From contig JAFNGM010000100.1 of the NCBI GenBank assembly GCA_017885225.1, positions 1 through 5,084 on the forward strand: 5,084 bases of DNA, written 5' to 3'. Positions 1 through 5,057 of this stretch are shown one piece after another. The notes below the pieces were generated by a model that was not told the DNA's origin, did no database searches, and saw only the letters and a program-made list of their open reading frames with translations. The position numbers and the translations under genes are program-made. Each line of letters opens with the position of its first letter. Position 1 is the first letter of the stretch. The stretch comes from Syntrophaceae bacterium. Its GTDB lineage: Bacteria; Desulfobacterota; Syntrophia; Syntrophales; UBA2185.

Positions 1-281
1 CCTGCAAGGTAAAGTTTGTCGAGGGTAAGTTCGGCTACAGGACCCATGCCCCAAAGCAGGATCCTGGAAGCGGCAATACGTGGTGGGGTCGCAATGAGAA
101 TTTTCTCCATGAACGTTCCGGAGATATGACCTAAGGCAATCTCTCGGGAAATCATGCCGTTAAGGCGCCAGTCCACAAACCCGCAGTGACCTTTCGGCGG
201 CCGTTCATCGGAAAAGAAACCCATGGCCAGGCCTTCGCGGGCCAGAGTATCCAGTGATTCTGTCGTTATCTTGATTCTCAT
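1..281 (-). CDS. M17 aminopeptidase N-terminal-domain-like protein (partial)
   Basis: The reading frame is open from an ATG at 281 to the left edge, giving 93 complete codons of the N-terminus; the rest lies outside. It starts MRIKITTESL, and a hydrophobic strand ending RILLWGMG (about residues 73-80) resembles the 'RVLLVGLG' strand of the Peptidase_M17_N domain. That domain is a regulatory or oligomerisation domain in leucyl aminopeptidases and also occurs alone in deltaproteobacterial proteins. No catalytic metal-binding region is visible because the window ends first, so peptidase activity cannot be claimed. No signal peptide is seen, so it is probably cytoplasmic. The start is supported by a very strong purine tract, GGGAGG followed by four more G, about 8 nt upstream of the ATG. 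The gene follows tupA by 62 nt with no convincing terminator between them, so it is probably the fourth gene of the same operon. The family assignment rests on remembered pattern, not a search. Confidence 0.6.
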   Translation of the reverse strand, partial: MRIKITTESLDTLAREGLAMGFFSDERPPKGHCGFVDWRLNGMISREIALGHISGTFMEKILIATPPRIAASRILLWGMGPVAELTLDKLYLA

Positions 282-285
282 GAAT

Positions 286-307
286 CCCCCCTCCCTCAAT
301 CCCTCCC
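286..307 (-). promoter_or_regulatory. Four-tract G-rich motif (possible RNA G-quadruplex) over the ribosome binding site
   Basis: Read on the minus strand, the leader of the M17-like gene contains GGG-A-GGG-ATTGA-GGG-A-GGGGGG. This fits the canonical quadruplex pattern of four runs of at least three G with loops of 1, 5 and 1 nt. The last two tracts form the Shine-Dalgarno sequence, four bases from the ATG at 281. Folding would hide the ribosome binding site. The motif is directly visible; folding and regulation are inference. Confidence 0.5.
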
Positions 308-320
308 ACCAGGGGAGGGA
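300..320 (-). repeat. Perfect 8-bp inverted repeat between tupA and the M17-like gene
   Basis: The arms TCCCTCCC (300-307) and GGGAGGGA (313-320) are perfect complements around a 5-nt loop. No U-tract follows on either strand, so it is a poor terminator. In minus-strand mRNA the C-rich arm comes first. It can pair with the adjacent GGGAGGGA arm, or over 7 bp with the GGGAGGG of the Shine-Dalgarno tract at 295-289, so it could switch between leaving the site open and covering it. It shares bases with the four-tract G motif, making the two folds mutually exclusive. Confidence 0.55.
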
Positions 321-343
321 AGCTTAATAAAGGGAACTGGTTG

Positions 344-1207
344 TTATTTACCTAACGCTTCTTCCTTTTTACCCGCATCGGGGAAGAAGAGGGGTGAACC
401 GTATTTATCCTCGCCGAAAGTTTTGATGATCTTCTGGACCTGTCTGGAAACCATGAAATCCGCGAACGCCTTCGCACCGGCGGCATTTACCTTCGGCCAC
501 TTATCAGGATTAACCTCTATGACATGGTAGATATTCAGGAGGATTGCATCTCCTTCCACAAGTATGTCCATTCCCAGATTTTTCTTCAGCGCCAGATAGG
601 TACCCCTGTCCGCAAGTGTGTATGCTTTCTTCTCGGCGGCAACACTGATGGTCTGCCCCATGCCGAGCCCTGTCTGCTGATACCATTTCTGTCCCTCAGG
701 ATTTATCCCCGCCGACTTCCATACAGCTTTCTCTTTCGCATTGGTTCCGGAATTATCCCCCCGGGACATAAAAACGCTCTGTGCTTCCGCGATTTTTTTG
801 AAGGCTTCCGTCCCGGATTTCAACCCTTTGATCCCCGCCGGATCGATCGGGGGTCCTATAATGATATAATCATTGTGCATCACCAATCGTCTGTTGACGC
901 CATATCCCTCGGCGACTAATTTCTTTTCCGCATCCTGGGAGTGCACCAGCAGCACATCCGCTTCCCCCTTCTTGCCCATGGCCATGGCCTGACCGGAACC
1001 AACAGAGATCGTTTTTACAAAATATCCCGTCTTTTTTTCAAAAATCGGAATGAGCACATCGAGAAGACCCGTATCCTGGGTGCTCGTCGTCGTCGCGAGG
1101 ATGACGTTTTTTTGTTTGGCCACAACGCTCTCTGGCGCAACGTAAAATATACACGCAATAAACAGTACTGCCGCTGCAACAACACCTATTTTTCCAAATC
1201 TTTTCAT
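344..1207 (-). CDS. tupA: Tungstate ABC transporter periplasmic binding protein TupA
   Basis: This 287-residue protein is the periplasmic solute-binding component of a TupABC-type ABC importer, which captures tungstate, and less well molybdate, for tungsto/molybdo-enzymes. A basic start (MKRFGK) and hydrophobic core to about residue 23 form a signal peptide, with likely signal peptidase I cleavage after Ala30. Cys19 lies inside the hydrophobic run and lacks a proper lipobox. The mature protein opens with the TupA hallmark TTTS (39-42), followed by QDTG, GSGQA (70-74), DVLLVHS (84-90), MHNDYIIIGP (110-119), SRGDNSGT (148-155) and YTLADRGTYLAL. These line the oxyanion cleft in the family. The length is normal. 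The ATG at 1207 has GGAGG with a 7-nt spacer. The gene starts 30 nt after the stop of a related paralog, so the two are co-transcribed. No permease or ATPase gene is adjacent in the window. Confidence 0.9.
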   Translation of the reverse strand: MKRFGKIGVVAAAVLFIACIFYVAPESVVAKQKNVILATTTSTQDTGLLDVLIPIFEKKTGYFVKTISVGSGQAMAMGKKGEADVLLVHSQDAEKKLVAEGYGVNRRLVMHNDYIIIGPPIDPAGIKGLKSGTEAFKKIAEAQSVFMSRGDNSGTNAKEKAVWKSAGINPEGQKWYQQTGLGMGQTISVAAEKKAYTLADRGTYLALKKNLGMDILVEGDAILLNIYHVIEVNPDKWPKVNAAGAKAFADFMVSRQVQKIIKTFGEDKYGSPLFFPDAGKKEEALGK

Positions 1208-1237
1208 TTTTCTTCCTCCAGAAAATAACCTTTGTCT

Positions 1238-2092
1238 CTATTTGCTCGTCTGAATCTTTTTCCACGCATCGGAATTCGGGAAAAAGAGGGGCGCGCCATA
1301 TTTGTCTTTGCCGAAATCACGGATAATCTTTTGACCTTTCTCCGGTGATGTGAGCCATGCAACAAAAATCTTTACATCCTTTGCATTCACGCGGGGAAAT
1401 TTCTTTTGATTGACCGGAATCAGAGAAATATAGTTCAGAAGGGCTTCATCCCCCTCAACAAGAACTGCCAGCTTTATCTGATCCTTGATTGAGAGAAAGG
1501 TGGCCCTGTCAATCACCGTATACGCCTGCTGCTGATCCGTGTAGCGAAGGGTCGGCACATTCCCTTCGGCGCCCTTTTCATAGACTCTATACCAACTGCC
1601 GGACAGCGTGATCCCCGCCATTTTCCAGAGATCCATTTCTGCCACATGTGTCCCCGATTTGTCCCCTCGGCTGATAAAGGGCGCACCTTTTGCTGAAATC
1701 GCTTTTAAGGCTTCCGCCGCCGTCTTCAGACCTTTGATCCCCGCAGGATCTCCTGCTGGACCGACGATCACAAAGTCGTTGTACATCAGAGGAATTCTCT
1801 CCGCGCCGAAACCGTCCTTCACAAACTTTTCCTCGAGGGACTTCGCATGAACCATGACAAGATCGACATTTCCCTTCTCGGCAATTTGCAACGCCGCCCC
1901 AGTACCCGCACCGACATGCCGCACGCGAATCCCCGTTTCCTTTTCAAACTGATCCTCGAGAACACTCACAATGCCCGAATCAATAGGACCGATCGTGCTT
2001 GCCATAAGGACAAACTTACTGCTTTCTCCCATTGCGGAACCGGGAATGAGTACACACACGCACAGCAAAACAACCAATATCCATTTATTCAT
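1238..2092 (-). CDS. Divergent TupA-like periplasmic oxyanion-binding protein (paralog)
   Basis: This 284-residue protein aligns end to end with the neighbouring TupA: GAGTGA (61-66), DLVMVHA (77-83), YNDFVIVGP (104-112), DPAGIKGLK, SRGDKSGTH (141-149), YTVIDRATFLSI and a shared KYGAPLFFP tail. A signal peptide covers about residues 1-22, so it is periplasmic. The striking change is in the anion-binding loop. TupA has ATTTSTQDTG; here the same ten positions read ASTIGPIDSG (31-40), so TTTS becomes STIG and two hydroxyl side chains are lost. It may therefore bind tungstate differently, or another ligand; related deltaproteobacterial proteins with a similar loop probably form a subfamily. I chose ATG 2092 over the upstream GTG at 2110 because AAGGAG at 2105-2100 sits 7 nt before it, inside the longer version. 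It lies between the regulator (38-nt gap) and tupA (30-nt gap), an operon arrangement. Family call is sure, ligand unsure. Confidence 0.85.
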   Translation of the reverse strand: MNKWILVVLLCVCVLIPGSAMGESSKFVLMASTIGPIDSGIVSVLEDQFEKETGIRVRHVGAGTGAALQIAEKGNVDLVMVHAKSLEEKFVKDGFGAERIPLMYNDFVIVGPAGDPAGIKGLKTAAEALKAISAKGAPFISRGDKSGTHVAEMDLWKMAGITLSGSWYRVYEKGAEGNVPTLRYTDQQQAYTVIDRATFLSIKDQIKLAVLVEGDEALLNYISLIPVNQKKFPRVNAKDVKIFVAWLTSPEKGQKIIRDFGKDKYGAPLFFPNSDAWKKIQTSK

Positions 2093-2103
2093 ATAACATC
2101 TCC

Positions 2104-2128
2104 TTCCCACAGTAGTGTTTTTTGGGAA
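2104..2128 (-). repeat. 6-bp inverted repeat next to the ribosome binding site of the TupA paralog
   Basis: Arms TTCCCA (2104-2109) and TGGGAA (2123-2128) are perfect complements around 13 nt. In minus-strand mRNA the second arm merges with the GGAAGGAG ribosome binding site of the gene starting at 2092, so a hairpin could partly mask it. The stem is short and the effect speculative. Confidence 0.3.
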
Positions 2129-2130
2129 AT

Positions 2131-3048
2131 TTAACTGGCAGAATAAAGAATTTTTCCTGAATCTTTAAAGTCATAACTTCCGAGCTTCTCTATCCTATTC
2201 CGGAAATCTTCTTCTCTGAGAACATCAATCAAGTTTTGAACACCCTTTTCAAAATATGTTGTTTGATCGAGGACCATGTCAAAGCTTTCCCTGGTAATAG
2301 GAATGAACGGCAGGCCCAGAATCTTGGACACCGCTCCTGTGGCAATCCCCACATCCGCGTCGCCTGACAAGACGGAAACACCCACATCGAAATGTGTATA
2401 TACTTCCTGCTCGTAGCCGGAAACCGCGGCGGGCGATATGCCGAGCCGCTCTAAATGAAAATCGAAGAGGAGACGCGTCCCCGATCCCTTCTGTCTGTTC
2501 ATGATCCGTATGCCCTCGTTCACGAGATCTTCAAAGCCGGCTACATGGAAGGGATTATCACGGGCAGTGACGAAACCTATCTCACGGTAAAAGAGATTGA
2601 CCACCACGGCTTTAATGTCAGGCAGATATTTGGATATGTAAGGGATGTTATATACGCCACTTTGTGGATCCAGGAGATGAGACCAGGCGATATCGGTATA
2701 ACCACCGTTTAACGCGGCAAGCCCTTCCAAGCTCCCGATATTTGCGGAAAAGATATACAATTCGGGGTACGATCTGCGCATACAGGCCTGAAGGATATCC
2801 AGGATGGGATCGTTGCTGCCTGCCGCCAGAAGGGCCCCGGTCACTGTTCTGATCTTCTGCCGCGCTTCCTGAAAACCCTTTACGGCACTGGTTTCTATCC
2901 ACTCATCAATTAATTTTTTGGGGAAGACCCATTTGCCCGTTACCCGCGTGGCCGGTATCCGCCCCTCCCGTATAAGCGCATACGCCTGCTTTTCATGAAT
3001 GCCAAGATACCGTGCGACCTCTTTTGTGTTCATCATGTCAACGGACAT
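2131..3048 (-). CDS. Transcriptional regulator: excisionase-type HTH plus PBP-like molybdate/tungstate-sensing domain
   Basis: This 305-residue one-component regulator has two parts. Residues about 6-52 are an excisionase/MerR-like helix-turn-helix: MNTKEVARYLGIHEKQAYAL, then REGRIPATRVTGKWVFPKKLIDEWI, the wing-and-helix pattern of HTH_17. Residues about 68-300 are a PBP-like domain (PF12727/COG1910 type, found in molybdate-responsive regulators), with GSNDPILDIL (77-86), NIGS (103-106), HLLDP (124-128), NRQKGSGTR (184-192) and GDADVGIATGA (229-239). The GSGT element parallels SRGDxSGT in the two TupA proteins encoded next door. There is no signal peptide, so the ligand is sensed in the cytoplasm. 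It is not the MOP-domain architecture of TunR or ModE. As first gene of the operon it probably autoregulates and controls the binding-protein genes; ligand (tungstate or molybdate) and sign of control are inferred. ATG 3048 has GAGGAG only 3 nt upstream, which is tight; ATGs at 3036 and 3033 are alternatives but lie too far from it. Confidence 0.85.
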   Translation of the reverse strand: MSVDMMNTKEVARYLGIHEKQAYALIREGRIPATRVTGKWVFPKKLIDEWIETSAVKGFQEARQKIRTVTGALLAAGSNDPILDILQACMRRSYPELYIFSANIGSLEGLAALNGGYTDIAWSHLLDPQSGVYNIPYISKYLPDIKAVVVNLFYREIGFVTARDNPFHVAGFEDLVNEGIRIMNRQKGSGTRLLFDFHLERLGISPAAVSGYEQEVYTHFDVGVSVLSGDADVGIATGAVSKILGLPFIPITRESFDMVLDQTTYFEKGVQNLIDVLREEDFRNRIEKLGSYDFKDSGKILYSAS

Positions 3049-3095
3049 AAACTCCTCACGAAAGTTTTAGAAAAGAATGCATGAAGGTGAAAAGA

Positions 3096-3108
3096 AACGC
3101 AAGGCGTT
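3096..3108. promoter_or_regulatory. Palindrome AACGC-N3-GCGTT, candidate operator of the tungstate operon
   Basis: Perfect 5-bp arms AACGC (3096-3100) and GCGTT (3104-3108) flank AAG. The dyad lies roughly 20-30 bases downstream of the start point expected from the TTGACA promoter and 47 bases before the regulator ATG. That is a plausible repressor position for the regulator encoded here. No second copy was noticed in the window, so the assignment is inference. Confidence 0.35.
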
Positions 3109-3132
3109 AAACAACACACAATTAAAACTTCT

Positions 3133-3161
3133 TACATAAATCACGTAAAAACCACTGTCAA
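3133..3161 (-). promoter_or_regulatory. Sigma-70-type promoter for the regulator-tupA operon
   Basis: On the minus strand a perfect TTGACA -35 box (3161-3156) is followed after exactly 17 bp by TATGTA (3138-3133), a weak -10 with 3 of 6 matches. Transcription would begin near 3126, giving a leader of about 78 nt before the ATG at 3048. It lies just downstream of the porin terminator, as expected for a new transcription unit. An imperfect TTAC-N9-GTAA dyad overlaps the -10. Confidence 0.6.
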
Positions 3162-3176
3162 TGAATGGCATATCTG

Positions 3177-3211
3177 AAAAAGAGAGCCCCAGAAAAACCG
3201 GCCGGGGCTCT
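3177..3211 (-). terminator. Rho-independent terminator of the porin gene
   Basis: In minus-strand RNA a perfect 8-bp stem, AGAGCCCC (3211-3204) with GGGGCTCT (3190-3183), encloses a 13-nt loop and is followed by C and five U (3182-3177). It starts 32 bases past the porin stop codon. It separates the porin transcript from the downstream tungstate operon. Confidence 0.88.
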
Positions 3212-3243
3212 TTGAAAATGGAATAGAATTAATAACGACGAGG

Positions 3244-4638
3244 TTAGAAGTTCAGTGTCAGTTTGTGCGTGACCATATAGTCATTATCTACCTTGTTTGC
3301 TTTACTTGTGCCTTTGAAGTAATCACCGGTCCACAGATACGCGAAGCCGACCATGTATTCCAGGTTATCGTATATCTTGTACTTGGCAGTGAGATCGAAT
3401 TCGGTGCCGTATACCCTATCAACAAATCGTGGGTTCGTGGGGCTTGGGCGAAGACCATCTGAGGTCGGTTCCTCGTCGGCATACGCGTAGTACACACCAG
3501 CCCTGATATCAAGTTTCGGAATGGGCTTGTAACCGGCATAGAGACCGTAGAACCACACATTGTCCATATAATTTTGCAAGTCAGTATTTGTTGAGGTTCC
3601 ATACCCTCGAAGACCGCCCATCCAGGTATAGTACTCATCACCGAACAGGATCAGACAGGGGCTGAAGACCTTGTGATGGGTGAAGTAGGAGGAAACGTTG
3701 CCCTCTTTCTCGCCTTCCGACTTCGGATCATCGCCCTGTATCCAGGCAAACATTGCGCCTACATACGCCGGTCCGAAGGTTCCCTTCACGCCGACATACG
3801 TAGCCCAGGTTTTAAGATCCACATCCGGGGTGGTTACACCACTTTCATAGTCAGCATAACTGCCGCCACCATATAAAACTTCCGCCTCCACATAGATCGG
3901 CCCAAAGGTCGCCTTCACGTAGGGGTTGACAAAATAAGCTTTCGTGCTCACATTACTTGCATCTCTTCTCGACGAATCATTGAAATACTGTATCAGAAGA
4001 CCCGCATCTCCGCCCTGAAATTTCTGGATGACAGCGAGATCATAGGTATTTTTATCGCCATCGGTGGCTAAACCCTGGTTTGTTGGTGAAACCGTCGGAG
4101 TCGAAGTGTTCTCTCGAGTCTGTTCCATCGCAGCGATAATGGTGGTATTCCCAATGGGCAACATATACTTGATGCCCGGCCTCGTCCAGTTCGAATCACC
4201 GAAACTCGTACCAAAGGCATCAAAATCCTGATACCCGACCAGGAACCGGCCTATGGCCGTGTTGAAATCGACATATACCTGCTCGAATTCGATGTTTTCC
4301 TGCTCCCGTGAACCGCTGGCACCCAGACTCGTACGATTTACCGAATCATAGTTCGGGTGTCCACCCCACGTATTATCGCCCCACTTCTTTTCCAGGGCGT
4401 CAAACCTGGTGACGAGGGAGAGGCCTTCGGCAACCTTGAATTCCGTCTTTACTCTCAACCGCTGTGCGATAAATGCCGTAGAGCCGTCACCGGCGGCATT
4501 ATCCTTCAGGGAGCGGTTGTTGTCATATATGCCCTGCACGTAGTACGAACCGCTGAATTTCACATCCAGCGCCACTGCGGGCATGGCAAAGGCCATGATA
4601 AGCCCCATGGTAAGCAATACTAACCAAAACTTCCTCAT
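3244..4638 (-). CDS. Outer-membrane beta-barrel porin
   Basis: This 464-residue protein is predicted to form an outer-membrane beta-barrel channel. A signal peptide (MRKFWLVLLTMGLIMAFA, cleavage after AVA at 21-23) precedes LDVKFSGSYYVQG, the typical first strand of Geobacter/Syntrophus-type porins. The body alternates polar and aromatic strands with loops rich in Gly, Asn and Asp; for example VYVDFNTAIGRFLVGYQDFDAF (about 121-142) reads as a strand pair leading to a constriction loop. The final strand MVTHKLTLNF ends in the C-terminal Phe recognised by the Bam assembly machinery. A single cysteine (Cys328, in FSPCLILFGD) is unusual for a porin. The ATG at 4638 has AGGAGGAAC just upstream. 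The gene has its own leader and terminator, so it is a separate unit from the tungstate genes; what it transports cannot be read from the sequence. Length is usual for such porins. Confidence 0.85.
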   Translation of the reverse strand: MRKFWLVLLTMGLIMAFAMPAVALDVKFSGSYYVQGIYDNNRSLKDNAAGDGSTAFIAQRLRVKTEFKVAEGLSLVTRFDALEKKWGDNTWGGHPNYDSVNRTSLGASGSREQENIEFEQVYVDFNTAIGRFLVGYQDFDAFGTSFGDSNWTRPGIKYMLPIGNTTIIAAMEQTRENTSTPTVSPTNQGLATDGDKNTYDLAVIQKFQGGDAGLLIQYFNDSSRRDASNVSTKAYFVNPYVKATFGPIYVEAEVLYGGGSYADYESGVTTPDVDLKTWATYVGVKGTFGPAYVGAMFAWIQGDDPKSEGEKEGNVSSYFTHHKVFSPCLILFGDEYYTWMGGLRGYGTSTNTDLQNYMDNVWFYGLYAGYKPIPKLDIRAGVYYAYADEEPTSDGLRPSPTNPRFVDRVYGTEFDLTAKYKIYDNLEYMVGFAYLWTGDYFKGTSKANKVDNDYMVTHKLTLNF

Positions 4639-4669
4639 TTGTTCCTCCTGTTACGCGGTGTTGTAAAAT

Positions 4670-4701
4670 TGATCTTTCCGGGCATGTATGTTGAAAGATC
4701 A
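4670..4701 (-). repeat. Perfect 9-bp hairpin in the porin mRNA leader
   Basis: TGATCTTTC (4670-4678) and GAAAGATCA (4693-4701) are perfect complements around a 14-nt loop. The stem can be lengthened by four A-U pairs across a small internal loop. It lies 31 bases before the porin ATG and is followed in the mRNA by AUUUUAC, too short a U-run for a firm terminator. Possible roles are mRNA stabilisation, as leader hairpins do for other porin mRNAs, weak attenuation, or a protein-binding dyad. Confidence 0.6.
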
Positions 4702-4705
4702 TCTT

Positions 4706-4735
4706 TTAAATAAAACCCCATTCATTTCGGCTCAT
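4706..4735 (-). CDS. Possible 9-residue leader peptide upstream of the porin
   Basis: An ATG at 4735 reads MSRNEWGFI and then TAA at 4708-4706. It is preceded by a textbook Shine-Dalgarno GGAGG (4747-4743) with 7-nt spacing, as good as that of the porin itself. The stop codon lies four bases before the perfect hairpin at 4701-4670, an arrangement reminiscent of leader-peptide attenuators. No run of a regulatory amino acid is present. It could be chance, or a remnant. No function is assigned. Confidence 0.3.
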   Translation of the reverse strand: MSRNEWGFI

Positions 4736-4792
4736 CGGATTTCCTCCAGGCCTTGTTCCAATGAACCCCTCCGTTCACCCCCTTTCCCTAAG

Positions 4793-4844
4793 AATATTTG
4801 TGCGGCGAGACGCCCGGCCGCCTTGCGGTCTTCAATATTTGTGC
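4793..4844 (-). repeat. GC-rich double hairpin flanked by 11-bp direct repeats
   Basis: AATATTTGTGC occurs at 4793-4803 and again at 4834-4844, 41 bp apart, close to four helical turns. Between the copies are two compact inverted repeats, GGCG-AGA-CGCC (4803-4813 region) and CCGC-CTT-GCGG (about 4819-4829). This GC-rich block contrasts with the AT-rich DNA to its right. It may be paired regulator sites or a structured RNA leader of the porin transcript. I could not match it to a riboswitch class I know. Confidence 0.5.
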
Positions 4845-4976
4845 AAATACATTTAGATACCCTGGATAGCCTATTACCAGAATATAACCGCAAATACAAG
4901 AATAAAATAACATAAAATTACTTATTCCTACTTAATATATCAAATATATCTTATCTATGTTAATGTAATTTCAAAC
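4845..4976. other. AT-rich intergenic stretch, likely promoter zone, no gene
   Basis: This stretch is strongly AT-rich with many stop codons in all frames and no supported gene. It must hold the porin promoter on the minus strand, unless that lies in the leader. The best minus-strand candidate is TTGTAT (4899-4894) with TAATAG 17 bp on and an extended-10 TGG, but it is weak. The AT-richness also suits binding by nucleoid proteins. Confidence 0.45.
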
Positions 4977-5011
4977 CTTGTAATATCGTTACAAGACATG
5001 TATTAAACATG
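4977..5011 (+). promoter_or_regulatory. Two adjacent dyads over a candidate plus-strand promoter
   Basis: CTTGTAA-tatcg-TTACAAG (4977-4995) is a perfect 7-5-7 inverted repeat. One base on, CATGT-attaa-ACATG (4997-5011) is a perfect 5-5-5 repeat. TTGTAA (4978-4983) and TATTAA (5001-5006) are 17 bp apart and each match the -35 and -10 consensus at 4 of 6 positions, so the first dyad covers the -35 and the second the -10. Transcription would start near 5013, 45 nt before the ATG at 5058. This geometry suits a repressor acting on the gene to the right. Confidence 0.5.
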
Positions 5012-5057
5012 CTAAATTCCCACACACCGCGATAGATATAATGCGTCAGGTTATTTT

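Noticed and set aside
300..320. Terminator after tupA
   Set aside because: The stem is good but no U-run follows on either strand, so I kept it only as an inverted repeat.
524..919. Plus-strand open frame of 131 codons inside tupA
   Set aside because: It lies wholly antisense to a gene with clear family motifs, has no ribosome binding site, and its product shows no recognisable pattern.
1038..1265. Minus-strand 75-codon frame spanning the tupA start
   Set aside because: It is an out-of-frame shadow of tupA and its leader; the TupA frame has the signal peptide, the motifs and the ribosome binding site.
4723..4785. GTG-started micro-ORF of about 18 codons (VNGGVHWNKAW...) in the porin leader
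   Set aside because: It overlaps the better supported ATG micro-ORF in another frame and depends on a GTG in a purine-rich tract; not enough to call.
4712..4860. Known riboswitch (c-di-GMP-I or molybdenum/tungsten cofactor) or hammerhead ribozyme
   Set aside because: The CCGATGAGCCGAAA stretch only loosely resembles a hammerhead core, with a changed core base and no stem II. The conserved blocks I remember for the c-di-GMP-I class are missing, and I could not verify the cofactor class by eye.
4688..4915. Plus-strand open frame of 75 codons in the porin leader region
   Set aside because: No ribosome binding site, a tail of AT-rich low-information codons, and it overlaps the leader repeats and hairpins; it does not look like a protein.
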